Positions 21,727 through 32,919 of a stretch of DNA of 64,000 bases are shown here, one piece after another. Position 1 is the first letter of the stretch. Every line of letters starts with the position of its first letter. Both the position numbers and the translations under genes were made by a program. The notes beneath the pieces were generated by a model. It did not search any database, was not told where the DNA came from, and worked only from the letters and a program-made list of their open reading frames with translations. This stretch comes from Nemophila menziesii. Lineage: Eukaryota; Streptophyta; Magnoliopsida; Boraginales; Hydrophyllaceae. The stretch spans positions 16,925,001-16,989,000 of the forward strand of contig JARWIR010000018.1 in the NCBI GenBank assembly GCA_029959085.1, written 5' to 3'.

Positions 21727-21880
21727 GATTTGAAAGAGTATCTATGAGAAACCATCAACATTTGATAAAGTCTATTTAATGCAACAGTTGTTCCATACGG
21801 TCAATACTGTATGAGAAACCATCAACATTTGATAAAGTCTATTTAATGCAACAGTTGCATACGGTCAATACTATGATTAC
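21727..21880. repeat. Tandem duplication, about 65-bp unit, two copies
   Basis: The unit starting TATGAGAAACCATCAACATT is present twice in a row (about 21737 and 21809), each ending in CATACGGTCAATACT. The first copy has a few additional bases (GTTC) before that ending. High similarity suggests a recent duplication. Confidence 0.75.
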
Positions 21881-21929
21881 TTCATTGTCTTTCGTAGACA
21901 TCATTTTTGAAGATCAAGTCAAGGTCTTC

Positions 21930-22700
21930 CTAATTTTGTTTTCTTTGTCGGACTCTTTTAACGTCATTAAGCAATTCACAAGATCTAATTGAATTGTAAT
22001 CTATGACTTATATTGATGTCGTTCTCATTAAAAAAATGCAAAGAAGGGTTCTTGGAAAATCTTCATGTAAGAAAGAAAGAAAGGTTATTTTTGGATGGCA
22101 GAAGTAGCTGGCTAAGAGTTAAGACCGTCGAAAGGCTCATCTAATCGGGCAATGCTTTTTTTGAGTGGCTGACGTATCACGCGGTTGGTGACCCCTATTG
22201 TTGAGATCAGGTAAGGGCCTAAGTCATGTGTCAAAATATAACAAACTTTAAAGGGATATACGAGAAAAATCAAAGAATTATATGAGCAGCTAATCTATCA
22301 CCAAGATGGAAAGAATAATGAAAATATGAAGGTTGGTGGCACTGCGACAAGACATGACATATCAAGCAAAACTATTATTCCCGAATAAAAAAGGAAATAA
22401 TTAAGGTAAGAAAAATAATGCTTTACATATTACTTGAAGAATTACAATATGCATTACTATTATCTTTAGATACACATAGAGAGTCTTGGATTATAGATTC
22501 AGCTGTTACCTTTCATGTGACTATACAAAAGGAGATCTTTTCAAATTTTGTACAAATATATATTTGGGTGATTATGTAACTTGTAGAATTTTCAAAAAAG
22601 GATATTTACAGATAAAGATGGTGAATGGGTCAATGTTTCACTTTTAATTGAAATATGTCATATTTGTGCTAAATTTGAGAAATAAATCTGATTTTAGATG
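21930..22700 (+). pseudogene. Ty1/copia gag-protease relic
   Basis: Scattered fragments in several frames match a copia polyprotein in order: a Gag-like DSFNVIKQFTRSN near 21950, a zinc-knuckle relic reading WHCDKTWHIKQNYY near 22340 (cysteines mostly lost), and the protease start LSLDTHRESWIIDSAVTFHV near 22460-22530, where the catalytic DSG has become DSA. Frameshifts and stops separate the pieces. No integrase or RT follows; an LTR-like sequence of another family begins at 22800. Confidence 0.7.
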
Positions 22701-22799
22701 AACAACTAGCGGATGATGGATATTCCATATCATTCAATGCGACTCGTGGGGAATTACTTAAGAAGATCTAGTAGTATTCCGTGGAAATAGTGAAGGTAG

Positions 22800-24040
22800 T
22801 TGATGTCTCGTCTTATTTGATACATTTTGAGACACGCAAGATATCATTTAAGGAGATTTTTTAGATTAAACGTGGGATTTATACATTTATTTGGCATTAT
22901 TTGAGTATTTAGCTAACCTAGGTAGATTATGTGTTTATGGAGCAATTTGAGACGATTTGTGTGTTAAATGTGTAGCTCATAGGAATATGGATGAGACGAG
23001 AATAAAAGTAAAATCTAGAAAGTCGTGGAGTTTACAGATTACCGAGTCAGTCTGCAAAGAATCTGAGAAAAGCAAAAGAACCAAATGTTTCATTAGAAGT
23101 TCAAGCTCAAGTGCCGGCAAAATATCACCTCCTTTGGAAAATCACGATGATTAATTTGCGAGAATTCTGATCAAGCCCTTCTAGCTCAAGGTATCTCTTG
23201 ATTCTAGCTGGTGAAAAGAAATGGTGCGCAGATCCAAGTCGAACTAAGAAAGTTATGGACATTTTGCTATGAAGACTCAAGTTGTCTAACATCAACAAAG
23301 AAACCATTAGGCCACTTTTGACCCACATATGTGGGCCGATTCTATGGAAAACGTTTATTAGATCTATATATCAATTTTTAGACTAGAAAAATAAAACTAA
23401 TTAGCTGGAAAAAGAGAGAAAATGCTTGGATTAAGGAGAAGGAAGGGTTCAACACAATTTCATCACTTTACATCAATTCTTTCCTATTCAATTAGTGTAA
23501 ACTATTAATTATTCTCATTATGTCTTTATCAATATGGTATTTCTTATTCCTGATATGAACTAGACATATTTTAACTTTAGATTGCATATGTATAAACCCT
23601 ATTATGGCTTGGGCATTGTTTTTATGATAATTGAGATTATTTCATGATTTAAACGATTGGGTAATTCAATGTTGTTTATGATTTGCTTATTGTTAAATTC
23701 ATACATTCTGATCAAGTATTAGGTTGTGTTAGGTATTGAACTACATCCCGAAGAGGGAGTTCAATTTCCGTAATTAGAATTATTAATGTAAAACTTAGTT
23801 TAGAATCGAAAATCAAAACTAGTTGAATAATCTATATAGAGTTAGAACTTAGGCATTAGATACTTTTGTAGTATCACTTAGGAGAGAATCCTAGGATTTG
23901 ATAGCATCCCCTAATAACTCGGGAGGGACGTAGGATGACCTTGAAATCCCAGTAAGCAATTGAATTCCCCCTTTTTCCCTTACCACACGAACAATCTATA
24001 TCACACTAGTGGTGGATACACGCAATATTGAGATATATCT
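22800..24040 (+). repeat. Solo LTR, gypsy Tat/Athila-like
   Basis: The stretch contains GTGTTTATGGAGCAATTTGAG and GTGTTAAATGTGTAGCTCAT near 22930-22980, a pattern shared with the LTR at 14200, then a long non-coding body and a segment with TTGAACTACATCCCGAAGAG and CCTAGGATTTGATAGCATCC that recurs in plant gypsy LTRs. No internal coding region flanks it. Ends are approximate. Confidence 0.5.
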
Positions 24041-24062
24041 CTCCTTACTTAATCTTTATTAA

Positions 24063-24130
24063 CATTTTAGTCCCTTAAATTTAAAAAATTGCACTTTAGT
24101 CCCTCAAATTTAAAAAATTGCATTTTGGTC
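24063..24130. repeat. Tandem repeat, about 33-bp unit
   Basis: TTAGTCCCTTAAATTTAAAA is followed by TTAGTCCCTCAAATTTAAAA and a third partial unit beginning TTGGTCCCT. The unit is about 32-34 bases. Confidence 0.75.
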
Positions 24131-24149
24131 CCTATTTTTTCATAAAATA

Positions 24150-25270
24150 GTCCATGGTTTCTTTTTGTTGTTGACAAAGGCCAAAAACTAGACTTTTTCA
24201 ATTGGCATACAAAATCTTTATGCATATAGTAAGGGGGCCTTTTAATAAAATTGTCTTTAAAACTATTATAAATATATATGCTTAGTTTAAGCGAGGGTTT
24301 TTTTATTAAAAAGGTGTTTCTTGTTGTTTTTGATTTGTCAAACATAAAACTGGGGGAGATTGTTGTCCTAATTGTGTTTCTAATATCATTTTAATATTCG
24401 ATAAATCTCTTTTAAGATAAAATTATTATTATTATTAATCGTTATGTTTTATACTCAAAATGTGTTTTCTAAACAAAGCAAGTTGCATACACCCCTTAGT
24501 AAAATAATCCTTTATTCATACAACAAAGAAACCATTTCTTAGTGTGTCAAAACAGGGTTGTGGTACACCGCATGACATGGGGTACACCACACAAGACGCC
24601 GATCCAAAGTATACCCCGCATGAAGATGACCTATCCAGCACTTGAACATTATTGCCTAACACCGTAAAGACTAGCGTTACACTGCATATAGACGTTTTTT
24701 AGCTCAAAAACAAGACAAATGTGTTATATTCGTTGGCTCTCATTTATACATGTTAGACACATGGCTTGTGACTGTTAGGTGCTTATTTCATCTATAAAAT
24801 GGAGATCATTCAACTTTGCACTTACACTTTCCATCTACCAATCATAAGAGTTTTTATTGTGATCATTCAAGAAGGTTTAATGGGAATTTAAAGTCATATC
24901 TACTCACTACAACCTATATTGGCTTATCCACTCTTAGGGAGTTAATCACAAAGGTGTATCACCACTTTAAACACTATTCTTCCTCTTAATTCTAGTAATT
25001 GTAATAGATTAAGAGTGTATTGTGAGTATAGGTAGTATACTTGGTTCCTTGTGTTTGTGATAGCACAAGTGTCTTGCTTCAAGTAAGTGAAGTGGTTGTA
25101 AAGGGTTTTGTGATCTCACCCGGGTTGAAGAGATACGAAGATTAGTTGAGAATCTTATAAATTCTAAAGTGGACACCTTAGGTAGTGGAGTAGCGAAATC
25201 GAACCACTCTACATCGTTGTGTATATTTCTTTCTCTACACTCTTTATTTTCCGCAGGCTATATGTTTGAT
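24150..25270 (+). repeat. Copia-type 3' end: polypurine tract and LTR
   Basis: Decayed non-coding sequence containing GTTGTTGACAAAGGCC leads to a polypurine tract (CTGGGGGAGAT, ending about 24360). An LTR start at 24361, TGTTGTCCTAATTG, follows. The LTR body includes GGTACACC motifs (24553-24600), GTATACTTGGTTCCTTGTGT, GGTAGTGGAGTAGCGAAATC and TTTATTTTCCGCAGG near the end. The same layout recurs at 31440-31830 and, for the LTR, at 43560-44700. Confidence 0.65.
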
Positions 25271-27340
25271 AATGTGCTCGTATGAATATATTCCTCCTAT
25301 TGTCTCTTAGTCTTATCTAATTTATGACCATCTAGATAAATAAGAAAATAGAATTTAAATTAGCTTTCAATTTTATTTACTTGAAATAAAATTAGCCGAT
25401 TAATTTCCATAGTCTTATGTATCCCACACCATCTAGAACTTATATTGAATATCATATATATATTTAGGAATTCCTAAATAGAAGGCAAAGTCTGGTATTT
25501 AACGATATATATATATATATACACAAATACCTAAAAATCTCTTTTGAAAATAGTATTGTGAGAGGTATTGTATTTATAAAATAAGATGGCTCAAGACTTT
25601 CTCTTCGAAGCCTTATTATGGATCCTGAATTTCCAGGTCGGACGCCCTACAAACTTGTACTGGATGCCCGATATTGTATACTATACTCCAACAAAAAAAC
25701 AATGACTATAAAACGACTCAATTTTGACTTTAAGAGGGGTCCTTTTTTATTTCTGTGTATTTGATATCTTAGATGCTAGAAACTTCCAAAATATCCATAC
25801 TGTAGGTCTGGTTCAGGTTATGTAGGAGGTCAAGATCTAGCCTTCTGTCTTCTCTTTGTTTGATTTTAATAACTTCACTCTCTAAAGGATTTAGCATTCT
25901 TCCATTGGTTCTCTCTGGGTGTTTGATCTTCAGTCCTTTCAACTTCAGTTCTCTAATGGGTTTAAGCGTATAGGCGTTCCACCATCTTCATTCTAGAGGT
26001 CTACTCTTAAGTTCTTCTTAACAATGGTTGTTGGCAATCTGCTTACTTTTTCTCTCAGTGGTGCATCCATGTCCGTCTTTGTTGGAGTTTCTAGTTTCAT
26101 CAATTCACCTCCTTGCCTATCAAACTATAAAAAAACAACTCCCGAGCTAACAATTTTGTACAAGAAACGTGTAACATAAATATATAAGAAGTGCAATAAC
26201 TATTAATACCAACACAAATAATGATATCAAATATTTTTTACCATGATTTTAGCAATCTTCGGCTACAGATTCCCTCAAAGGAAAAGGTATCCACAAAAAG
26301 AACTTTTTAAATTTAATACATATTCCAAACTTCCATTAAGAATGAGATGGGATTCATGCCACATGATGTGAGTTCGCAAAAACATTTTCCACATTCTCAG
26401 TTTTATCAACATATTCCAAGACATTCACATCATGCACATTAACCATTTCATGTTCCTCAAAAGCTTCTGGAACCATTTCCTGTATAAAACTCAAGCAAAC
26501 CACTTATGAAAATGCATAGACAAATAAACAAAAGATCTGCAGACCCATTTTTGAAAAAGCTTGTTTATTCAACTACTAAACCAAAAATCTAATGATACGA
26601 ACTACAAAAACACCGGGAAATGAATATAAATTCAATAGTAGAACATAACTTTGACACATTACTATATACTCTCTTTATGAAGCACAACCTAATCATTTGA
26701 AGCTTTTGGAGAATTTTCTAGTTTCTTTAGAGAAACACAACTCTCACATTTATGATTTATCACAGCAAATTAAAAAAGCTCAACAATGGAACCATCATTA
26801 CACTTCAAAGAGTAAGTATAAAACAATACTTCTCTTCACTGGCACTATTAATGCAAAAAAAAAGTGATACCTTTTTACCCATTTTCGTAAGGTTTATATC
26901 TAGGTAAAGACTAGCATTTAGAATCAACCGACAATTTCCTTTTGTTCTAATATTACATCTACTTTTCCATATTATAGTTGTGGATATATTAACCTCCAGA
27001 TCCCCTTTTCCATATTCTTTCCACCCCCTTCGCTAAATTCAAATATCACATAATCGACCATTAAAACAACCTTCTCGTTTTTCTCTCATATTCCAATAGG
27101 AACCTTTGGCATAGAAGAGAAAAAACATTTATTTATTTTATTAACAATATATTTCTCTAATGTTGGAAAAAGATATCTTCCATTAAAACTAAAAAGAGGT
27201 TGATCAGTTGTTTTATTAAAAGAGAATGAGAGCCATCTTTTGAAACTGGGCCAAAAGAAAACAAAGAACTCACACAAACCCATTTTATACAAATCTAGTG
27301 AAGGCATTTTGACTGCTTAATAGTTGTTGAAAAGGGCTAA
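25271..27340. other. Non-coding AT-rich stretch
   Basis: No gene is supported. A possible coding-like minus-strand piece at about 26345-26480 reads QEMVPEAFEEHEMVNVHDVN behind an AG acceptor-like site, but no partner exon was identified. A TA microsatellite lies at 25507-25520. Confidence 0.35.
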
Positions 27341-27343
27341 AAG

Positions 27344-27600
27344 TTGTCGTCTCTACACTTTTTAATACCATTTTTTTCCTCATCATCTTTCTTGACTTCA
27401 TCGTCGTTTTTGGCTTCAATATCTCTTTTATCATCCACAACATCTGTATCCTTCTTCTCATTAGCTACTTTATCTTCTTTCAACTCACTAATGTTATCTG
27501 TTTTCTTTATGGTTGGTTTAGTCTTTGCCTCAGGAACACCACCTTCTTGTGTCTCTTCAACCTTTTCTGGAATAATTTTGGTACTTTCAGCTTAGAATTA
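27344..27600 (-). other. Coding-like fragment with Lys/Glu/Asp-rich tail
   Basis: On the minus strand a frame of about 85 codons reads PEKVEETQEGGVPEAKTKPT, then KEDKVANEKKDTDVVDDKRD and ends KKCRDDNF with a stop at about 27344. The highly charged composition resembles a C-terminal tail of a host protein. It lies directly after the CHX-type relic but is not part of known CHX proteins, so it may be an exon of another gene or a chance fusion. No start could be assigned. Confidence 0.35.
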
Positions 27601-27609
27601 GCTTCAACC

Positions 27610-28160
27610 TGGGAGTATTTTGGAGGAACTAAGAGAATCCATGTAAAAGGATTTGAACCAAGAGGTGGTGTTTTTATGGTCACAAAGACAATCATGATGA
27701 TAAAGGAATCCAGGCAATATGAAGGAAGATCTGATAAGTGGTCCATTTGGTATTGCCAATCCAATTAGAAAAACAATTAAGAGAACATATTGATCAAACA
27801 TATGAGGAAAAAATTCCCCAAAGAGCCAACAGGACTAACTTTCATAGGTAAGTACTCCTAACGTTTTTGCCTTCTAGTGTCTGTTTCACTATCCATATCA
27901 TCCTAAGTCGAATGACCAAGAAAACAAACAGAAGAAATCCAATAATTAACCCAAAATCTAAAAATACACTCTCTAAGTAGTTTGTCTCCAAATAAATTTT
28001 GTAACTATTGAAGGCTAATACGAGGGATATATTCATAAAATTAATGTACGACCCATGCAGATTGTGCTAGATATCCAAGCTCGGTATTGAGAAGTTTGAG
28101 ACCCTTAAGAGCGATTGCGATTTCAGATAATGTAGAAACAAAATAATTTTAGAAAAGGGA
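27610..28160 (-). pseudogene. Cation/H+ exchanger (CHX, CPA2 family) relic, copy 1
   Basis: Successive minus-strand pieces follow a CHX transporter domain. SEIAIALKGLKLLNTELGYL (about 28075-28140) resembles the CHX helix with ...LAELKLLNTDLGRLA. It is followed by membrane segment DFGLIIGFLLFVFLVIRLRM and WIVKQTLEGKNVR (27842-27960), like RP.M.W...RTPEGKPV. Then MFDQYVLLIVFLIGLAIPNG (27730-27801) resembles the FGPFVLGLAVPDGP region. The pieces are in different frames with stops between them, so no transporter is made. A second copy with matching breaks lies at 39300-40090. Confidence 0.6.
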
Positions 28161-28382
28161 AATAACGGAACAGTCATTAACTGAAAAACGTAATATTTCA
28201 TAAAAACAAAACTATCAAATCCTAACACTAACACAAATGCAATAGATCTCTTCTATGAAATATCGAAGCACAAAATAACACTACAAAAGATCTCAATTCT
28301 AACTAACACAATCAACCTCATATCATATCAAAAGAGGCATATTGCATCTCATTTATGCATTCTCACAAAAATATTCAAACAT

Positions 28383-28564
28383 GAGTAATAGTATTTATCA
28401 CCTCTTTTTGTTTCACCCTTATATCACCTTTATATGTCACTTTAATAAATCAAAGAAAGAAGAAAAGTAATTAAGAAATAGAAAAAATTTGATTGACGTT
28501 TAAAACCTCCACATAGGAAGTGATATAAGGGTATACCATAAAGGGGTGATAAATATCATTACTC
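28383..28564. mobile_element. Mutator-like MITE with 9-bp target duplication
   Basis: Terminal inverted repeats start GAGTAAT.ATATTTATCACC on both ends (28383 inwards, 28564 inwards) and extend about 45 bases imperfectly. The 9-bp TTCAAACAT is duplicated on either side (28374-28382 and 28565-28573), as expected for Mutator-type transposition. The matching position in the paralogous block (about 40330-40345) has no insertion. No coding capacity, 182 bp. Confidence 0.85.
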
Positions 28565-28662
28565 TTCAAACATAATACGAATAACTACAAAAACACTAAG
28601 CTAATGAGAAAATTTACTCAAATACTTAGTGGTGTAGTGGTTTACACCATGGTTTACATTAT

Positions 28663-28735
28663 GTCTCTGTGGTGTAGTGGTTATCACGTCAGCTTTACAC
28701 GCTGCAGGTCCCCAGTTCGATCCTGGGTAGGGACA
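28663..28735 (+). tRNA. tRNA-Val: tRNA-Val (anticodon UAC)
   Basis: A 73-base cloverleaf: acceptor GTCTCTG pairs with TAGGGAC (the last pair is a G-U), D arm from GGTGTAGTGGTTATCAC, anticodon stem CAGC/GCTG around loop TTTACAC giving anticodon TAC, and T arm CCCAGTTCGATCCTGGG. A and B boxes are inside and a T-run terminator follows directly. No intron. Just upstream (28629-28660) is a broken duplicate of the D-arm region. Confidence 0.85.
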
Positions 28736-29106
28736 TTTTTTGTTTTTAAATTTTTTTACAGTTGTCCTTTTATGATGTATACTTATCTTGCCTCTTCGGG
28801 ATATAGTGAACTTCTGTTTCTTCGTTGAGGAGTTTTTATGATAATTTTGCCTATAATTGTGATTTGTGAGTATATAGTGAACTTCTGTTTCTTCGTTGAG
28901 GAGTTTTTATGATAATTTTGCCTATAATTGTGATTTGTGAGAATGGGTCATTTATATCCATGGTTGGGGGCAAAAGGATTGCACAAACTATTGAAACAAG
29001 GGTTTAATAGTTTTTGGGTCGCGGGATGGGATGATTCGATTATAGATCTTGTCACTAAAAATTATGTCGTTGACTCCATTGAGAGACAAAATAATATATA
29101 TATCTT

Positions 29107-29179
29107 GTCTCTGTGGTGTAGTGGTTATCACGTCAGCTTTACACGCTGCAGGTCCCCAGTTCGATCCTGGGCAGGGACA
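29107..29179 (+). tRNA. tRNA-Val: tRNA-Val (anticodon UAC)
   Basis: All arms pair well: acceptor GTCTCTG with CAGGGAC, anticodon loop TTTACAC, T arm CCCAGTTCGATCCTGGG. The internal A and B boxes are intact and a run of about nine T residues follows. This is one of the two best-preserved copies (with 38545-38617). Confidence 0.9.
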
Positions 29180-29322
29180 TTTTTTTTTCCAGTCTTTTAC
29201 AGTTGTCTTTTTACGATGTATACTCATCTTGTCTCTTCGGGATATAGTGAACTTTTCTTTCTTCGTTGAGGAGTTTTATGATAATTTTGCCTATAATTGT
29301 GAAAATAAGTCTTTTGTATCAT

Positions 29323-29395
29323 GTTTGTGTGGTGTAGTGGTTATCACGTCAGCTTTACACGCTGCAGGTCCCCAATTCGATCCTGGGGAGGGACA
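29323..29395 (+). pseudogene. tRNA-Val copy with damaged acceptor stem
   Basis: The body and TAC anticodon are kept but the acceptor starts GTTTGTG and faces GAGGGAC, giving at least two mismatches, and the T stem has CCCAATTCGATCCTGGG with an altered base. It starts 216 bases after the previous copy. Transcription may occur because the boxes remain, but a functional product is doubtful. Confidence 0.65.
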
Positions 29396-29972
29396 TTTTT
29401 GTTTTTTAATCTTTTATAGTTGTCTTTTTACGATGTATACCCATCTTGGCTCTTCGATATATAGTGAACTTTTCTTTCTTCGTTGAGGAGTTTTATGATA
29501 ATTTTGCCTATAATTGTGAGAATAGGTCTTTTATATCCATATTGTTGGGGGAAAAGGATTGCATAAACTATTGAAACCTTTGATACCAAATTCGGGTTAA
29601 AAAACCTAGGGTTTAATAGTTTTTGGGTCCCGGGATGGGGATGATTCGATTATATATCATGTAACTAAGAATTATGTCATTGACTTTATTGAGAGTAGAC
29701 TTGTGTGTAATGATGAAAACACACAAGGAATTCGGGATATAGTGAACTTCTGTTTCTTCGTTGAGGAGTTTTTATGATAATTTTGCCTATAATTGTGATT
29801 TGTGGCAAATCGGTCATTTATATCCATGGTTGGGGGCAAAAGGATTGCACAAACTATTGAAACAAGGGTTTAATAGTTTTTGGGTCACGGGATGGGATGA
29901 TTCGATTATAGATCTTGTCACTAAAAATTATGTTATTGACTCCATTGAGAGACAGAATAATATATATTTCTT

Positions 29973-30045
29973 GTCTTTGTGGTGTAGTGGTTATCACTTC
30001 AGCTTTACACGCTGCAGGTCCCCAGTTCGATCCTGGGCAGGGACA
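29973..30045 (+). tRNA. tRNA-Val: tRNA-Val (anticodon UAC), slightly diverged
   Basis: Acceptor GTCTTTG pairs with CAGGGAC allowing G-U pairs. One base at the D/anticodon-stem junction is changed (TTATCACTTC instead of TTATCACGTC). Anticodon loop and T arm are intact and a T-run follows. Function is plausible but less sure than for copies at 29107 and 38545. Confidence 0.7.
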
Positions 30046-30406
30046 TTTTTTTGTAATCTTTTATAGTTGTCTTTTTACGATATATACCCATCTTGGCTCT
30101 TCGGTATATAGTGAACTTTTCTTTCTTCGTTGAGGAGTTTTATGATAATTTTGCCTATAATTGTAAGAATAAGTCTTTTATATCCATGGTTGGGGGAAAA
30201 GGATTGCATAAACTATTGAAACCTTTGATACCAAATTCGGGTTAAAAAACCTAGGGTTTAATAGTTTTTGCGTCACGGGATGGGGATGATTCGATTTTAG
30301 ATCATGTCACTAAGAATTATGTCATTGAATTCATTGAGAGTAGACTTGTGTGTAATGATGAAAACACACACAGAATTTGGAATATTAAGTATTTTGACTA
30401 TTAATT

Positions 30407-30616
30407 TCAAGTTGTCCATAAGTTTTTTGTAAGTGTAGTTCTATGTAAAAACATGACTCTAAGCTTATCATGTATGAAGATTGTCTCCTTTACCTCATTT
30501 TCAACAATGAACAAATAAACCTTCCGAATATAATGTTCAAATGGATGAATCACACTCGAGAGAGTAAGAGTAGCATCCTGTATGGTCTCTTCTTGAATTT
30601 TTTGTTTGTGGATCAT
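30407..30616 (-). pseudogene. Possible CHX C-terminal relic
   Basis: A 69-codon minus frame contains SSVIHPFEHYIRKVYLFIVE and IFIHDKLRVMFLHRTTLTKN. The pattern of an FEHY-type helix followed by a HDK...L segment weakly resembles the cytoplasmic C-terminal domain of CHX exchangers. A related piece (DKLRVMFLHRTTLTKKLMDN) at 39200-39270 lies next to the second CHX relic, which supports common origin; the assignment itself is tentative. Confidence 0.35.
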
Positions 30617-30639
30617 AGGGACCCCTTTGGTAAATCGTC

Positions 30640-31160
30640 GGTCTAGCCTTTAGCTCCGTCTTCGATTTTCAACCATTAGACCTTTAAAAGGATGCGTATC
30701 ATAATCTATAACAATGAGTATGTGTTAACCGAGCTCATAAGTCGTATTGTCGATGTCACAATTTACAAAAAGATTTGGATTCCAAAAAATACGTTGCTGG
30801 TGTTGCGCTTGAAACACTTGAACTTCTACCTCATCTTGTGATAGAACATACGGTGGTTTATCCTACACATGCTCCTACTGATACTCCCAGCACATCCTCT
30901 GCTACTCATCTAAATCGATCATTTATTGAGGTTGTTGAAACTCGCATTGATGCTCTGAAAACATATGTTCACACGAATTTTGAATGATTCGAGAATCTCA
31001 TGATAAACTTTATGGTGGATTTTGGTAAAAATACTGATGCCCTTCGTGTTGAAATGCCATGCATTAGGCATGATTTGAGGGCTCGAAGCCGGTCTCGAAC
31101 CCATTTGCCTCGTCAAGGTCGTTGAATTGGTGGATTTCTTTTCCCATGTCATTTGGTTTC
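30640..31160 (+). pseudogene. Retrotransposon-derived coding relic
   Basis: A short frame (30775-30987) reads PTDTPSTSSATHLNRSFIEV then DALKTYVHTNFE, with a second piece after a stop reading FGKNTDALRVEMPCIRHDLR and ending near 31123. Pro/Ser/Thr-rich followed by coiled-coil-like sequence is common in plant retrotransposon Gag-like proteins. It precedes a copia-type polypurine tract at about 31705. Confidence 0.35.
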
Positions 31161-31439
31161 CTTACCTAATCGGTTTCAAGATACTTGCAAGGTTTATTTA
31201 TGTTTTTATGTTGTTTTTTTAAACTTTCTTATTTTTATTATTGTTGTTTTAAGAATCGTTTTTAGCTTTAATATTCATATTTAGCTTTACTGTTGAAACT
31301 TATGTGCTACATACTTGTGATTTTGGTTTGTGAAATCTTATACATTCCTAATTCTTGTGATATATATTCCATATTATGCGTTGATCTTGTAGGATACTTT
31401 TCACTTTGTTCCTTGGTTACCTTGTGCTTTAGTTGTTAA

Positions 31440-31830
31440 CTCTTTTTGTTGTTGACAGAGGATGAGTTACATTTTGTATAATTTTTTCACTTGTTGCAAT
31501 CAAACATTCCCATTTCACGAAATTCATTTTCAAATTTGCACAAAGCTTTTTCTGCATATAGTAAGTGGTAGACGTGCCATTAATACTTTATTAGGTGGGT
31601 TTTTTTAATTCTTACAATATCATAAGCATAACTTGAGGGGAGTCTTCCTTTTATATGTTATTTTTGCAACTTCGTAAGTTATTATTTTTCAAACATCAAA
31701 AAAGGGGATATTATTGGTATAACACTCATCTTAATATTGTTTTAATATTCGATAAATTATTTTTTAGTCTTGAAAAATTTATTTTTTCATAAATAAAATG
31801 TGTTTTAAACAAGATTTATAATTAATATCA
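31440..31830 (+). repeat. Copia-type 3' end, second copy
   Basis: TTTTTGTTGTTGACAGAGG, CTGCATATAGTAAGTGG, the purine tract AAAAAAGGGGATATTATTGG and the LTR-start segment TTTTAATATTCGATAAATTA parallel 24150-24470. The rest of the LTR is not recognisable. Confidence 0.55.
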
Positions 31831-32700
31831 CATTTTGGGGTTAAATGGATAATGTATATATACAAAAAAAAGAGTCGAATTTTATTAACACAAAACTAGA
31901 GCACGGTAATGTCGTGTATATGATTCACGATAGCTCGATAAGCACGTATATAGCTTACCCACCGAACAAACAAAGAACACATGTGGTACAAACAGACAAC
32001 ACATGTTTCGCCCGTGTATGTAATATCTTTCTTAGAACGAATTATAACGACATTTTGTAGGTTCTCGACCATTTGGTTCAATAATGGTCTGCATTTGGTA
32101 CTTTAGTCGATCGTCTCTACATGATTATTTTTATTATTTCGTTTGTAGGTGGTTGCTGATTATTACTATACACAAGTTCTTATCTATTCTTTTAGTTTCA
32201 TGTTATTTTATTACTCACTATTCTTTTTTTTTATCGATACTTAATTACTTATAATTCTTTTACGGACGAGTCAACATAGTTTTATTTATATGATTATTTT
32301 TGGTAATTTAAGTATGGTTTTCTCATTTTTCCATTTTCTTCTTCTTTTTCTTTTCATTGTATTTAATATAAGTCATAACTTCTTAAGTTATTTTATAAAA
32401 TAAATTTATTAATATTTATTTAGTGGTTAGAATACTATTGATTAAGAAAATTTGATATTGAATAGTGACTAAGAAATTTGAACAATGTTGTATATTATTT
32501 TAAATTATATTACTTTTTTATTGTTTTGTAGATAGATTTTAAATTTCATATGATTTTTTATTCCTGATTTATTATATTTTCTTTTTTTATGATAAGTTCA
32601 TCTAAAAAGTAATAAAAGAATCATATGATTTGAGATGATTATCTAGTACTATACAAGAAATTTTGATATCGAATTTTATTTCCTAATCAGAGTTGTTCTC
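31831..32700. other. AT-rich upstream region of the PsaN-like gene
   Basis: No gene seen; a 71-codon frame at 31845-32060 overlaps an equally open antisense frame. Nothing recognisable. Confidence 0.35.
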
Positions 32701-32735
32701 GGATGATTAATAACAAAAATCTATTTGACAAAAAA

Positions 32736-32742
32736 TATAAAA
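32736..32742 (+). promoter_or_regulatory. Candidate TATA box of the PsaN-like gene
   Basis: TATAAAA lies 178 bases before the ATG, which would give a leader of about 140-150 bases; the leader is CT-rich as is common for plant 5' UTRs. Confidence 0.35.
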
Positions 32743-32919
32743 TGGATCGGTTTTTAGACGTTAAAGCTTTCATTCGTTGCACGTAAGAGAATGTGAACCG
32801 TTAATTTTACAATCTACACTCACATTCTTCTCACATTCTTTATCTTCTTTCGCATACTTCCCCTCAAAAGAGCAAAAGAAATCTTGATTTTCTGAGGCAA
32901 AAAGTAAAGTAATACAATC

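Larger units (their letters stand above)
28600..30370 (+). repeat. Tandem array of tRNA-Val-headed repeat units
   Basis: Each unit is a tRNA-Val copy followed by a shared tail (TTTTACAGTTGTCTTTTTAC, then GATGTATACTCATCTTG, then CTTCGTTGAGGAGTTTT and a block ending CTATAATTGTGA). Spacings between successive tRNA starts are 444, 216 and 650 bases, consistent with a 216-bp core unit plus longer units containing an extra block (GGTTTAATAGTTTTTGGGTC and surrounding sequence). The same units recur at 38400-39100 and 40418-41580. Confidence 0.75.

Noticed and set aside
29060..29200. Minus frame with GSNWGPAACKADVITTTPQRQD
   Set aside because: Antisense of a tRNA-Val gene; not a protein.
28604..30133. 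Several plus-strand frames with repeated CGVVVITSALHAAGPQFDPG or LWCSGYHVSFTRCRSPVRSW
   Set aside because: These are translations of the tRNA-Val sequence in two frames; the repeated peptide simply reflects the tRNA copies.
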